Below are positions 51,539-60,474 of a stretch of 64,000 bases of DNA, piece by piece. Below the pieces are notes generated by a model. The model was not told the origin of the DNA and ran no database searches. It worked only from the letters and a program-made list of their open reading frames with translations. Source of the stretch: Paracoccaceae bacterium (GTDB taxonomy: Bacteria > Pseudomonadota > Alphaproteobacteria > Rhodobacterales > Rhodobacteraceae). The position numbers and the translations under genes are program-made. Position 1 is the first letter of the stretch. Every line of letters begins with the position of its first letter. Location of the stretch: contig JACONJ010000021.1 in NCBI GenBank assembly GCA_014323785.1, positions 1 to 64,000 on the forward strand, given 5' to 3'.

Positions 51539-51702
51539 CGTGACACACGCTTGGTACACAAACCGCACCCACGCACTTCCGAAACTGAAACCCAGGTTTT
51601 GACACGAGAGGTGACCGCCTTACCGGCCCCTCCCTTGGCCCCTCCCCTGGTGATTCCGGACCGGGAAACGCCGAGTGTGCGACGCACCGTCGGATTAACC
51701 AT
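51535..51702 (-). CDS. Small ORF (55 aa) between the cobalamin riboswitch and btuD
   Basis: GGGAGGAGG lies four bases before the ATG at 51702, the strongest ribosome site in this neighbourhood. The 55-codon frame (MVNPTVRRTLGVSRSG ... RGCGLCTKRVSR) is basic, Gly-rich and has a CxxC. Its TGA overlaps the ATG of btuD. I do not recognise the protein. It may be a leader ORF by which the riboswitch controls ribosome entry into btuDFC, or a degenerated gene. Confidence 0.5.
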   Translation of the reverse strand: MVNPTVRRTLGVSRSGITRGGAKGGAGKAVTSRVKTWVSVSEVRGCGLCTKRVSR

Positions 51703-51744
51703 TCTACCTCCTCCCAGGACACCCCGCCCTGGCGTGATTGGCGT

Positions 51745-51925
51745 GCATGGATGGCAGGTCTCCTGACTCGCGGCACTGGCACTCTGCCCGCCTTCCCGGC
51801 CTTACATCGGGGCCAGTGGCAATTGGGCGTCGCTGTCCGCTTACAGTTGCGGGGGCAGTCGTGGATTTGGCACCAGAGGGCGAAGCCTCACCACGTTCCC
51901 TTTTCATCCCTTGGGCGGTTTAGTC
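51745..51925 (-). promoter_or_regulatory. Cobalamin (AdoCbl) riboswitch
   Basis: Minus-strand text follows the cobalamin element in order: AAGGGAACGTGGTGAGGC, then GCCAAATCCACGACTGCC, the highly conserved CCCGCAACTGTAAGCG, a central GCCACTGG stem, GCCGGGAAGGCGGGC, and the closing GAGTCAGGAGACCTGCC, which ends near 51753. It should repress the downstream ORF and btuDFC when cobalamin is plentiful. The outer boundaries are approximate. Confidence 0.93.
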
Positions 51926-52179
51926 GATTCGGGAACCATCAGCCCAACCATGGACCAGTGCGGCTGATTTTGTCAATTTGGAAGTTTGTAACTCAGCTGT
52001 CGCCCTTGGCGTGAACGGTCATCCGCCGCGCCCATGGGCTGACTCCGACCAGACAGATGGTACGGACCTATGAATGTATCAAATTCACCGGGGTCATGGA
52101 AGGTTCGGCCCGAATGATCCCTGACAAGCCGACAGAGGCCATAAAACATGACCTTTGTAAAAACTGAAAATGAGTGTTG

Positions 52180-52264
52180 TGGTGGCCGCTGTGGGACTCG
52201 AACCCACACGCCCGAGGGCCTCGGATTTTAAGTCCGGTCTGTCTACCAATTCCAGCAAGCGGCC
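52180..52264 (-). tRNA. tRNA-Leu (anticodon UAA)
   Basis: Minus-strand cloverleaf of 85 bases with encoded CCA. The acceptor GGCCGCT pairs with AGCGGCC. The D arm reads CTGGAATTGGTAGACAG, the anticodon loop CTTAAAA gives UAA, a long variable arm (GGCCCTCGGGCGT region) marks a class II tRNA, and the T arm is GTGGGTTCGAGTCCCAC. One C-A mismatch closes the anticodon stem. Confidence 0.95.
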
Positions 52265-52615
52265 ACAGGCTGTCAGCCATACAAGTCCCCCTGCACCCCG
52301 TCGAGAGCGTCATCCTCGGGGCCTGCGTTTTGATGAAGAACCGAGTGGTGCGATACGAGGCAGCATCCGAGGCTTCGCGGCCCAGGATTGTCACCAAGGC
52401 CCCAAAGGCGGCGGGGCGGACTTGTAAACAGACCCATTAGTCATCCCACTCTGACGTCATCTGATCAGCGGTGATCGTCGCGGTCTTAACGCTGACGCTC
52501 ACAGCCTTTGGTGGGTTGAGTCGCACCACCTGCGCAGATGATCCAGGTGCTGCCATTCAGGTGCCGCAAGCACCATAGTATTTCACCTCAATCATCTTTC
52601 CGGCACACGCGTCCG
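52265..52615. other. Intergenic stretch between the tRNA and mtnP
   Basis: About 350 bases holding the promoter region of the tRNA gene and the 3' flank of mtnP. A small hairpin (GGTGC-CGCAA-GCACC) lies near 52560-52574. I see no gene. Confidence 0.4.
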
Positions 52616-53488
52616 TCACCGAAGGACACGCCCGGCAACGGCGTCCAGCCGCGCAACCATCTCCGGGTCGCGTTTGTCCGGCGCAGTCAGGATCGCAAAC
52701 TCCAGCGCACGGTCGCAGCCATGGGGGCATGGGGTGCGCACGCCCCCCAACAGCCGTGGCAATCCGGCGGCAAGCACCCTGGCGTTTTCGGCGTTGCCGG
52801 TCAGGGTCGCGATGATCTGGCTGATATCCACTTCGCCATGGTCCGGGTGCCAACTGTCATAATCAGTAATCATGGCGACAGTTGCGTAGCACAGTTCTGC
52901 CTCCCGGGCCAGTTTTGCCTCGGGCATATTGGTCATGCCGATCACGTCACAGCCCCAAACCTCTCGATAAAGTCTGGATTCCGCCAGGCTGGAAAACTGC
53001 GGCCCCTCCATCGCCAGATAGGTGCCGCCTTCGTGTACCGTCACGCCTGCATCCCGCGCGGCCGTGGCACAGGCCGCGCCAAGCCGGGGGCATGTCGGAT
53101 GCGCCAGGCTGACATGACCCACAAGACCCGGGCCAAAAAAACTCTTCTCGCGCGCAAAGGTGCGGTCGATGAACTGATCCACAATCACAAAATCGCCTGG
53201 GGCCATGTCATCCCGGAACGAGCCACAGGCCGACACCGAAATCACATCGGTCACGCCGACCCGCTTTAGCGCGTCGATATTGGCGCGATAGGGAATCGAA
53301 GTCGGGCTGTGGACATGCCCGCGCCCGTGGCGGGGCAGAAACACCATATCAACCCCATCCACCTGTCCGGTCAAAACCTTGTCAGACGGCGGGCCAAAGG
53401 GGCTGTCCACACTGATCCACTCCGCCCCGTCCAGACCATTAATATCATATACGCCTGACCCGCCGATCACGCCGATTTTTGTTTGCAT
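52616..53488 (-). CDS. mtnP: S-methyl-5'-thioadenosine phosphorylase
   Basis: A 290-residue purine-nucleoside phosphorylase-fold enzyme that splits methylthioadenosine, the by-product of polyamine and homoserine-lactone synthesis, into adenine and methylthioribose phosphate. Motifs are IGVIGGSGVYDI, FLPRHGRGH (phosphate site), SACGSFRDDMAPGDFV, the substrate loop TYLAMEGPQFSSLAESR and VIGMTNMPEAKLAREAELCYAT. It retains ATVAMITDYDSWH near the active site. Length is standard. Confidence 0.96.
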   Translation of the reverse strand: MQTKIGVIGGSGVYDINGLDGAEWISVDSPFGPPSDKVLTGQVDGVDMVFLPRHGRGHVHSPTSIPYRANIDALKRVGVTDVISVSACGSFRDDMAPGDFVIVDQFIDRTFAREKSFFGPGLVGHVSLAHPTCPRLGAACATAARDAGVTVHEGGTYLAMEGPQFSSLAESRLYREVWGCDVIGMTNMPEAKLAREAELCYATVAMITDYDSWHPDHGEVDISQIIATLTGNAENARVLAAGLPRLLGGVRTPCPHGCDRALEFAILTAPDKRDPEMVARLDAVAGRVLR

Positions 53489-53509
53489 CTCACCCAGTCC
53501 TTTCCCCGG

Positions 53510-53823
53510 TCAGCCTACCCAGGATAGCCGCCTGGCAGGCTTGAAACAATCCCTTTCCGGGCCACCGCAGCACAGGCGGATCGCCGCTGTTTCCCGGCGA
53601 TTCGGGCAATCAGGATGGTGCGGTCCTTTCCCCGGCCGCTTGCGTAAAAAGACCTTGATCGCGCGGGCATAATCCCGATAACCGGGCCGGGCGAGGGGCT
53701 GAAACCGGGTCACATCAAACTGCCCGTCCACCTCGGGGCGAGCATCACCTGCGGCGGTATACAGGCATCAGCATTGAACGGGTTATGCGGTAGGCCGTGG
53801 TCGCCTTCTGGTTTGCAGAACAT
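53510..53823 (-). pseudogene. Flavin reductase family gene remnant (internal deletion and frameshift)
   Basis: From the ATG at 53823 the frame reads MFCKPEGDHGLPHNPFNADA, the hallmark N-terminus of flavin-reductase-like proteins (HGLPHNPFNA), then jumps directly to PPQVMLAP, which lies further on in intact members. It then goes out of frame. In another frame the C-terminal hallmark VDGQFDVTRFQPLARPGYRDY appears, followed by unrelated text to 53510. Intact relatives have about 200 residues, so most of the FMN-binding core is gone. The lesion is too large to be a sequencing error. Confidence 0.75.
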
Positions 53824-53905
53824 GGCGCACGAGCCCCCTCTGATTTGGCACCGCCCCCGCCTCTGTGCTAGATTCGAGGCCAGAGGAAATTGACCGACAC
53901 CCCCG

Positions 53906-54391
53906 ATGTTCCACCTGCGCCGCGAAGAACCCGATGACCGGTGGGAGGTTGAGGCACTTTTTGACCTGTGTTTCGCGCCCGGGCGCATGGCACTGTCAAG
54001 TTATCGCTTGCGCGACGGGGTGCCACCGATGCGCGATCTGTGTCTGGTGGCGCACGACAGCGATGAAATCCTGGCTGGTGCGGTCCGGTTTTGGCCGGTT
54101 CGCGTGGGACAGGGGGCGGATGCCCTGCTTCTGGGGCCGATTGCGGTACACCCGACGCGGCAAGGCGAAGGCTTGGGCGCACGCCTTGTGCAAACCGGGC
54201 TAAAGGCCGCTTGCGCAGCTGACTGGAATCGTGTGCTTCTGGTGGGCGATGCACCCTACTATGGGCGCTTCGGGTTTCGCCGGCTGAACACTGTCCGCAT
54301 GCCGCCACCAACCAGCCCGGATCGGGTGCTCGGACATGGTGCATGGAATGGAGTCTCTGGAACTGTGATGCCATGGAGGCATCAGGCATAG
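53906..54391 (+). CDS. GNAT-family N-acetyltransferase
   Basis: A 161-residue GNAT acetyltransferase of the YhbS type. It begins FHLRREEPDDRWEVEALFDLCF and has the acetyl-CoA-binding GPIAVHPTRQGEGLGARLVQ (Q/RxxGxG/A) and LLVGDAPYYGRFGF, the last being typical of YhbS-like enzymes. The substrate cannot be deduced. It is divergent from the decayed flavin reductase gene and has no operon partner. Confidence 0.88.
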   Translation: MFHLRREEPDDRWEVEALFDLCFAPGRMALSSYRLRDGVPPMRDLCLVAHDSDEILAGAVRFWPVRVGQGADALLLGPIAVHPTRQGEGLGARLVQTGLKAACAADWNRVLLVGDAPYYGRFGFRRLNTVRMPPPTSPDRVLGHGAWNGVSGTVMPWRHQA

Positions 54392-54722
54392 GCAAGGTGC
54401 GGGTTTGAAAGCACCAGATATCGGGGGCACGACATCCCCCCATCCGCTTCCGCCGTGCGCCCCTGGCTTTCTTACCACCGGGGAACTTGCGACAAGAGGC
54501 TGAATCTCGGGAAAACGCTTTTACCTCGTGCGGCATTTTGAGGCGCGAATTTTGGTTTTTGTATACCGAAAACCGACGAAACGAAAAACAGGGGATGGGC
54601 CTATACACTGAACATCGAAGGCTTGCCAGCCGCAATCCCGCTTTGGGTGAAGCACGGCATGTCCGATGTTGCCCGCCCTTCCCAATCCGCCGCATTCCTG
54701 CCGGTTGTGTAGCGGGGCAGGG
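54392..54722. other. Intergenic stretch
   Basis: About 330 bases between convergent genes. An A+T-rich patch near 54540-54590 includes GGTTTT and AAAACC arms around TGTATACCG-type bases, a weak hairpin. No gene recognised. Confidence 0.4.
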
Positions 54723-55235
54723 TCAACCGGCCGGCCAGGCCACGGGCTGTACGGCATAGCCGATATAAAGCGGGTGCTTCGGATGGCCGTTTTTCGACAG
54801 GCCCAGATGGAACAGAACGGCTCCTGTACCGCGCAGAAGTGCCTCTACCTCGGGCCCGCGGTTCCGATGCGCACCGTGGTTCCCCTAGGCCGCGATGATC
54901 TGATCGGCCCAGTCCAAGTCTGCCATGATCGCGGCATCATTGTACGGCCCCACCGGGTCGGGTGCGGTGCGCATGTCGTGCGGATCCGTCGCGCGCCAGG
55001 CAAAGATGTTCAGTACCCGAAAGGCCCCAAACCCCAGGGCGCGCGCCCGACATTCGCACCGCGCTACCGTGGGGTCGTTTTGGACCTCGGTCGCAGTGGA
55101 GGGGTCGAGCATGATGAACACTGCCCGACGCCCCCGCCTGTCCCACACGCGCGTCAGGCTGTAGCGGTAATACTCACAGTCGGAATAGATGGCAACGCTA
55201 TCTGCATCGCCCTTCTGAAACCGGCGCCTGATCAC
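54723..55235 (-). pseudogene. DUF1643 gene interrupted by an in-frame amber codon
   Basis: The GTG at 55235 overlaps the truB stop by four bases. The first 116 codons are clear DUF1643 (MLDPSTATEVQNDPTVARCE, FRVLNIFAWRATDP, DQIIAA). A TAG at 54885-54887 follows, and the same frame continues with family-typical text, GNHGAHRNRGPEVEALLRG then GLSKNGHPKHPLYIGYAVQP, to a TGA at 54723. Relatives have Trp (TGG) at the TAG position (AWGNHG), so one G-to-A change explains it. The full product would have about 170 residues. DUF1643 function is unknown. Confidence 0.85.
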
Positions 55236-56134
55236 AGGTTAAAAACCCTGCCCGGGTGCAAATTGCCGCCGCGATAAATACCGACGGCGACAGGGATGCC
55301 GTTATGCACCGCCCAGCATTCCGCGCCATACGCGGCGGCGGTGACGACAGCACCGGGATTGCCGTTTCGCAGCCGCGCCGCGCCCGCCCCGGTACAGGTC
55401 AGGCAAGGCAGAGCGGCAAGCCCGGTTTCCATCGGCAGAAGCAGCGCGTCGATCCCCCTGCGTCTTGCCAGCCCTTCGATGTGATCAGGCGTCACCGCCT
55501 CGTCCAGATTGAACGGGCCCGACCATATCCGCCGCAGCCTTGTTACATGCCCCAGACAGCCAAGCACCTGGCCCAGATCGCGCGCGAGCGCTCGGACGTA
55601 GCCACCCTTGCCGCAGATCAGCTCCAGTTCCGCATGGTCGGCATCGGGCCGGGCCAGAAGCCGCAGGCGTTCCACCCAAAGCGGGCGTGCAGCCAGAACA
55701 GTATCCGCACCCGCCCGCGCCAGCCTGTAGGCGCGCTGTCCATCAACTTTTACTGCCGAATACTTCGGCGGTACCTGCATGATCCGGCCTTCGAAACCCG
55801 GCAGTGCGGCAGAAATCCGGGCACTATCGGGCCGCAGGTCCGAGGTTTGGATTACGTTCCCCCCGGCGTCATCTGTATCGGTCGCCTGGCCCAAGCGCAT
55901 GGTGAAGCGGTAGGCTTTTGTTGCATCGGTGACATAGGGCACGGTCTTTGTGGCCTCTCCCAGGGCGATGGCCAGGAGCCCTGTTGCCTCAGGGTCCAGC
56001 GTTCCGGCATGGCCTGCCTTTTTCGCGTCAAAGGCCCATTTCACCTTATTGACAACGGCGGCAGAGGTCAGGCCCGCGGGCTTATCCACCACCAGCCAGC
56101 CCGATATATCCCGCCCTTTGCGTTTGCGCGCCAT
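55232..56134 (-). CDS. truB: tRNA pseudouridine(55) synthase
   Basis: A 300-residue pseudouridine synthase making Psi55 in the T loop of tRNAs. The catalytic Asp 47 lies in [14 protein letters not shown]. Other TruB blocks are [14 protein letters not shown], the motif [17 protein letters not shown] and the substrate loop [15 protein letters not shown]. The C-terminal PUA-like region is present but short. It overlaps the DUF1643 gene by GTGA. Confidence 0.97.
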   Translation of the reverse strand: MARKRKGRDISGWLVVDKPAGLTSAAVVNKVKWAFDAKKAGHAGTLDPEATGLLAIALGEATKTVPYVTDATKAYRFTMRLGQATDTDDAGGNVIQTSDLRPDSARISAALPGFEGRIMQVPPKYSAVKVDGQRAYRLARAGADTVLAARPLWVERLRLLARPDADHAELELICGKGGYVRALARDLGQVLGCLGHVTRLRRIWSGPFNLDEAVTPDHIEGLARRRGIDALLLPMETGLAALPCLTCTGAGAARLRNGNPGAVVTAAAYGAECWAVHNGIPVAVGIYRGGNLHPGRVFNL

Positions 56135-56173
56135 GTTCGTTTCAAGCCTTGCCCGGGGGTCAAGGGCAATCTG

Positions 56174-56932
56174 CTACCCGCCCGCTGCGCTATCGTCAAC
56201 GACGGTGCCCAGGATCGGGCCGATGGCAAAGCCAAAGTCGTTTCGCCCCGCTTCGGGCGCATACAGCCGGGAAATCCGTCCATCCAGAAACAGGGCGTTG
56301 GGCAATTCCAGCCCATCGCGGAACAGCCGCGCGAAATGGTGGAAATTCACCGGCTCATCAGAAATCGCCAGGACGATCCGCGTGCCTTGCGCATCCACGC
56401 CCACCCCGTTGCGGATGTTCAGGCTGTCGCTTTGCGGCCGGAACTGCGGATGCAAATCGCCGTTGATCACCAGCATCGGCCCCGATTGCGTGGCATAGCG
56501 ACAGGCCGGCGGTGCGGCGGCGAAGGCGCGGCTTTCAATTACCAGGGCCCGCGCCTTGGTCAGACAGAAGACGCCATTGGGCAGCAGCCCGAAATTCCCC
56601 GGCCCATCCGAGGTGATCAGGCGCATCTCCTCTACCCCATCCTCAATATAAAGGCCCACTGGTGCGCGGTCATCGTGATACATGCCCGCATTCATTGCGA
56701 TGCCCAGCCGCTGGCCCTGGGGCAAGCTGTCCTCAACGCTGGAGAAATTACCAAACACCTCCCCGTTCCTGTCGCGCAGGAACAGGCGCAGATCGTCCTG
56801 GCCCATGGTCAACTCGCAAATCGTATGGCGCGCACCGTCAAAGGACATCGGCACACAACCCGCCGCGAACGCCCCCGCCGGGGCCAGCAGGCCCAGAAGG
56901 TTGGAGAGCAGGATCGCGCAAAGAGACCTCAC
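56174..56932 (-). CDS. Exported phosphodiester glycosidase family (DUF2233, NAGPA-like) protein
   Basis: A 252-residue exported protein with a signal peptide ([20 protein letters not shown]). It has the NAGPA/DUF2233 motifs [45 protein letters not shown], and [13 protein letters not shown] near the C-terminus. The fold is that of phosphodiester glycosidases acting on polysaccharides; the substrate is unknown. Its start overlaps the rbfA stop by four bases, so it is cotranscribed with rbfA and truB. Confidence 0.88.
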   Translation of the reverse strand: MRSLCAILLSNLLGLLAPAGAFAAGCVPMSFDGARHTICELTMGQDDLRLFLRDRNGEVFGNFSSVEDSLPQGQRLGIAMNAGMYHDDRAPVGLYIEDGVEEMRLITSDGPGNFGLLPNGVFCLTKARALVIESRAFAAAPPACRYATQSGPMLVINGDLHPQFRPQSDSLNIRNGVGVDAQGTRIVLAISDEPVNFHHFARLFRDGLELPNALFLDGRISRLYAPEAGRNDFGFAIGPILGTVVDDSAAGG

Positions 56933-57336
56933 GCCTTATCACCCCCTTCGATATCCCGGCGCACCCTGTCCTGGGCAAGCAGACGGCGGGTTTCGTCCAT
57001 ACGGTCAAAACTCTCGTCAATGATGAAGCGCAGATCGGGGGCATATTTCAGGGCCAACTGCCGGCTGACCGCACGGCGCAGCCCCGCGCGGTTGCGCGCC
57101 AGTGCCTCCAGTGCCGCGTCGCGCCCGCCCCCGCCCAGGGGCATGACATAGACGGTCGCACCCTTCAGATCGGGTGAGGCGCGCACCTCACCCACGGTGA
57201 TCGACATCGCGTTCAATTCCGGGTCATGAACCCGGCCCTGGTGCAGTACATCGGCCAGGATCCGGCGAATCAGCTCACCCACGCGCAACTGGCGTTGCGA
57301 CGGTCCCTCGCCTGAAAGATGCTTGTTCCTGGCCAT
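56929..57336 (-). CDS. rbfA: 30S ribosome-binding factor A
   Basis: A 135-residue KH-fold maturation factor for the 30S subunit, needed in cold conditions. The ATG at 57336 is preferred to a GTG one codon earlier. It has [40 protein letters not shown] and [16 protein letters not shown], all typical. It lies upstream of the DUF2233 and truB genes on the minus strand, divergent from dapB. Family neighbours infB and nusA are not in the window. Confidence 0.95.
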   Translation of the reverse strand: MARNKHLSGEGPSQRQLRVGELIRRILADVLHQGRVHDPELNAMSITVGEVRASPDLKGATVYVMPLGGGGRDAALEALARNRAGLRRAVSRQLALKYAPDLRFIIDESFDRMDETRRLLAQDRVRRDIEGGDKA

Positions 57337-57398
57337 CACCGCACCCCTTGCCCGTGTTTTAGGAGACCACCCGCAGCCCCCGCAACAAATTTTGGTAC

Positions 57399-57427
57399 TT
57401 GAATTTTACGGTTAACAATCTTATCAT
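57399..57427 (+). promoter_or_regulatory. Candidate sigma70-type promoter of dapB
   Basis: TTGAAT (57399-57404) and TATCAT (57422-57427) lie exactly 17 bases apart, 33 bases before the dapB start. The block is clearly A+T-rich against the surrounding G+C-rich sequence. It points to dapB, away from rbfA. Confidence 0.6.
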
Positions 57428-57460
57428 GATTCCACCTTATCGCATGGATGAGCAAAACAC

Positions 57461-58369
57461 ATGAATTACCATGCCAGGAAGGCTACGGCCGTGGCCCCTG
57501 CCACCACTGGCGTGCGGACCGTGACCTCGCGTAACCCCCTAACCTTGCGGAGCGTCGATCAAGACAGCATCGGAATCGCGGTAATGGGCGGTGCGGGTCG
57601 TATGGGCCAAATGCTGCTCCACACCATCGCGGAAAGTGAACAGGCGCATCTGGCCGGCGTCACTGTGCGTGCGGGCCATCCGTGGGTTGGGCAGGATTTG
57701 GATGCCGCGCCGGGTGGTGTGCCTTCGGGTGTGCCGGTCTTCGATGACCCGCTTGATGCAATTGCCAGGGCACAGGCAGTGATTGATTTCACCACGCCCG
57801 AGGCCACTGTGGATCACGCCCGCCTGTGCGCCCAGGCCCGTGCCACGCATGTGATTGGTACCACCGGCTTTGCGTCCGAACATCTACAGGAAATTGCCGC
57901 AGCCGCCCGTCACACCACGATAATCCGTGCGGGCAACATGAGCCTGGGCGTCAACCTTCTGGTGCAACTGACCCGGCAGGTCGCCGGGGCATTGGGCGAA
58001 GAATTCGACATTGAAGTGATTGAGACACATCACAATCAAAAGGTTGATGCGCCCTCGGGCACCGCGCTGATGCTGGGGGACGCGGCGGCAGAGGGAAGGG
58101 GGAAAACCCTGGATGATCTGGCTGAACGGGGCCGTGATGGAATAACCAGCCCCCGCAGGCCCGGAAGCATCGGGTTTTCCGCAGTGCGCGGTGGCGACAT
58201 CGTGGGGGAGCATGACGTCCTTTTCGCTGGCCTGGGTGAGCGTATTGTATTGCGCCACATCGCAACTGATCGGCGTATTTTTGCCCGTGGTGCAGTCAAA
58301 GCCGCGCTTTGGGGCCAGACCAAAGGCCCCGGTGAATTTTCAATGATCGATGTGCTTGGCCTGGATTAA
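57461..58369 (+). CDS. dapB: 4-hydroxy-tetrahydrodipicolinate reductase
   Basis: A 302-residue enzyme of lysine and diaminopimelate synthesis. NAD(P)-binding [13 protein letters not shown] begins near residue 41. The catalytic [18 protein letters not shown] and [17 protein letters not shown] (substrate site) are intact. The frame from the ATG at 57461 gives an N-terminal extension of about 35 residues over relatives, which start just before the nucleotide fold. No good ATG lies nearer, though a TTG near 57544 is possible. A promoter candidate is placed to suit the 57461 start. Confidence 0.93.
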   Translation: MNYHARKATAVAPATTGVRTVTSRNPLTLRSVDQDSIGIAVMGGAGRMGQMLLHTIAESEQAHLAGVTVRAGHPWVGQDLDAAPGGVPSGVPVFDDPLDAIARAQAVIDFTTPEATVDHARLCAQARATHVIGTTGFASEHLQEIAAAARHTTIIRAGNMSLGVNLLVQLTRQVAGALGEEFDIEVIETHHNQKVDAPSGTALMLGDAAAEGRGKTLDDLAERGRDGITSPRRPGSIGFSAVRGGDIVGEHDVLFAGLGERIVLRHIATDRRIFARGAVKAALWGQTKGPGEFSMIDVLGLD

Positions 58370-58427
58370 TCCGGCCCTGTCTTTCGCCCGTAGACATTGC
58401 ACGGCAGGAGACATCGGGAGGCTTGGC

Positions 58428-58784
58428 ATGATGTATCGCAGCATCATTATCGCAATCGCCCTGGCGATTGCCGCCCCTGCCCTGGCCGAGGAGTTCAGCA
58501 CAGTGACCTCCCGCGATGCGTTCGTTGCACTGGTCAAGGGGCGTGAGATTAACCGCTTTGGCATCCGCCTGACCGTCACCCCGGAAGGGCAGATCGCCGG
58601 GCGGGCTTTCGGTGGCAAAGTCACTGGTGCATGGGATTGGAATGGTGGCTATTTCTGCCGGGATCTCTTTTACGCGGGCAATGATCTTGGCTTTAATTGC
58701 CAGCTGGTCCAGGTTGATGGCGACAGGATCCGCTTTACCTCGGACCGGGGCACGGGCATGTATGCCGATATGCGCCTGCGCTGA
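58428..58784 (+). CDS. Small exported protein of unknown function
   Basis: A 118-residue protein with a signal peptide (YRSIIIAIALAIAAPALAEE) and GGGAGG upstream of tandem ATGs at 58428. The mature part has VALVKGREINRFGIRLTVTP, GKVTGAWDWNGGYFCRDL and FTSDRGTGMYADMRLR, a beta-rich layout common to small periplasmic proteins of Rhodobacterales. It has two cysteines and no known domain name. Its stop abuts that of the next gene on the opposite strand (TGATCA). Confidence 0.75.
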   Translation: MMYRSIIIAIALAIAAPALAEEFSTVTSRDAFVALVKGREINRFGIRLTVTPEGQIAGRAFGGKVTGAWDWNGGYFCRDLFYAGNDLGFNCQLVQVDGDRIRFTSDRGTGMYADMRLR

Positions 58785-58991
58785 TCAGAAGTCGACCGCC
58801 AGGCCCTTCTTTTCCCAATCGCCATAGCGTACCGGGTCGGGGCCATCGCGCCCGCCAAACTCTGTCGGGCGATCATGCCTGCTCGCGGCCTTGTGCCGTG
58901 CTTTGGCCTCGGCCAGGGCACGGTGCGCTGCCGGGGGCAGGGCCCTGTCCCCGGTTTGTTCCGCGTCCTGTTCCGGTGTGGTGTCAGGCAT
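58785..58991 (-). CDS. DUF1674 / SDHAF4-type succinate dehydrogenase assembly factor
   Basis: A 68-residue protein whose second half has the diagnostic GGRDGPDPVRYGDWEKKG and ends in VDF, as in SDHAF4 (DUF1674) proteins that protect or flavinate the SdhA subunit. The N-terminus is acidic and variable. It is convergent with the small exported protein gene and divergent from rsmB, an arrangement I recall from related genomes. Confidence 0.9.
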   Translation of the reverse strand: MPDTTPEQDAEQTGDRALPPAAHRALAEAKARHKAASRHDRPTEFGGRDGPDPVRYGDWEKKGLAVDF

Positions 58992-59069
58992 ATTTCCGCC
59001 CTTTTATTGCAAAGCCCGCACCCCTTATAATAATTCGGACTTCAGGGAAGCAAGGGGGACAAACCGCCA

Positions 59070-60324
59070 ATGGCCTCCGGGGCGATGCAAACCCGCCGCG
59101 CGGTGCTTGATGCGCTGCATCTGGTTCTGGCCCAAAAGTGGATGCTGTCAGTCGTTCGGGTTTCGCGGGCTGGGGTCCGGGGATACCGCCCGTGCCCGGC
59201 GCCTGACCATGGGCGTGCTGCGCCATCTGGGCCGGATTGACCATGTGCTGCAGCCCCATGTGCCGCGCCGCCCGCATATGGCGGTGCAGAACATCCTGCG
59301 CCTTGGTACCTATGAGATTCTGGCGGACGGTGCCGGCCCCCATGGCGTGGTTGATACCGCAGTAAGCCTTTCCAAAGCCCGGACCCGGACCCGCCGTGCC
59401 GCGGGTATGATCAACGCGGTTCTGCGCAAGGTGGCCGAATCCGGCCCGCAAACCTGGCAGGAAGCTTTGCCCGGCCCCCTTCCTGCCTGGCTGCGCAAGC
59501 CGCTTGCCAAAGCCTATGGCCACGACACGCTTCTGGCAATCGAAGCCGCCCATCGCGCCGGTGCCCCCATCGATCTGACGCCGAAGCAGCCCGGCATCAC
59601 CGTTCCTGGTGCGGTCCCTCTGCCCACTGGCAGCCTGCGGTTGACCAGCGGCCAGGTATCCGCCTTGCCCGGGTTCGCCGACGGGGATTGGTGGGTGCAG
59701 GACGCCGCTGCCGCCCTTCCTGCCCGGCTGTTCACGAACATCAACGGCGCACGCGTGCTGGATATGTGCGCGGCCCCCGGTGGCAAGACCCTGCAACTGG
59801 CCGCCGCGGGTGCTGATGTTACCGCCATCGATATATCCGGGGGTCGCATGGCGCGGCTGGAACAGAATCTCGGGCGTGTCGGCCTGCGGGCGCGGCTGGT
59901 GGTGGCCGACGCCCTGACGTGGGAACCGGACGCCCCCTTTGACGCGATCCTGATCGATGCGCCATGTTCAGCCTCAGGTACGATCCGGCGGCATCCGGAC
60001 CTGCCTTATGTGAAATCCGCCGGAGAAATCGAGGTGCTGACCAGGCTGCAGATGCACGTCCTGGACCGGGCGCGGGCATTGGTGCGGCCGGGCGGGCAGA
60101 TTGTGTACTGCACCTGTTCGCTTCTGCCCGATGAAGGCGAGAATCAGATCAAGGCAGCACTTGATCGCCATGATGATCTGACGGTCCTGCCCATTGCCCC
60201 CGGAACCCTTGGCGGCGCACCCGCATGGGCCAGCCCCGAGGGCGGTTTGCGCCTGCGCCCTGATTTCTGGCCTGATCTGGGCGGGATGGACGGATTTTAC
60301 ATGGCACGCCTGCACAGGCGGTGA
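59070..60324 (+). CDS. RsmB/NOP-family 16S rRNA m5C methyltransferase, frameshift near the start
   Basis: An rRNA cytosine-5 methyltransferase of the RsmB family (NusB-like N-terminus, MTase C-terminus). The ATG at 59070 (GGGGG upstream) opens MASGAMQTRRAVLDALHLVL, as relatives do, but after about 27 codons the family text moves to another frame (GFRGLGSGDTARARRLTMG). A one-base change near 59145-59155 explains it. Beyond that the frame is intact: LDMCAAPGGKTLQLAA, AIDISGGRM, IDAPCSASGTIRRHPD and IVYCTCSLLPDEGE with both catalytic Cys. An internal start near MGVLRHLGR would drop the N-terminal domain. Confidence 0.87.
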
Positions 60325-60474
60325 CATCCCGGCACCGGCCCGTTATCCTGCCGCGAAAAAGCCCAGAGCCGGAGCAGCCCCCCGCATGACAAGGATTATG
60401 GCCGCGCGATACGCCAGAGCCTGGCCAAACCCGCCAATATACCGCACACACCGCGATGATAAGGGGCTGGCCCC

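Noticed and set aside
54885..54887. Amber codon in the DUF1643 gene as a pyrrolysine site
   Set aside because: DUF1643 proteins have Trp here, no pyrrolysine genes are seen, and the MttB homologue in this window has no in-frame TAG.
55256..57151. A 631-codon open frame on the plus strand across truB and the DUF2233 gene
   Set aside because: It is antisense to three well-supported genes and its text is Arg/Pro/His-rich without any domain; long antisense frames are common at this G+C content.
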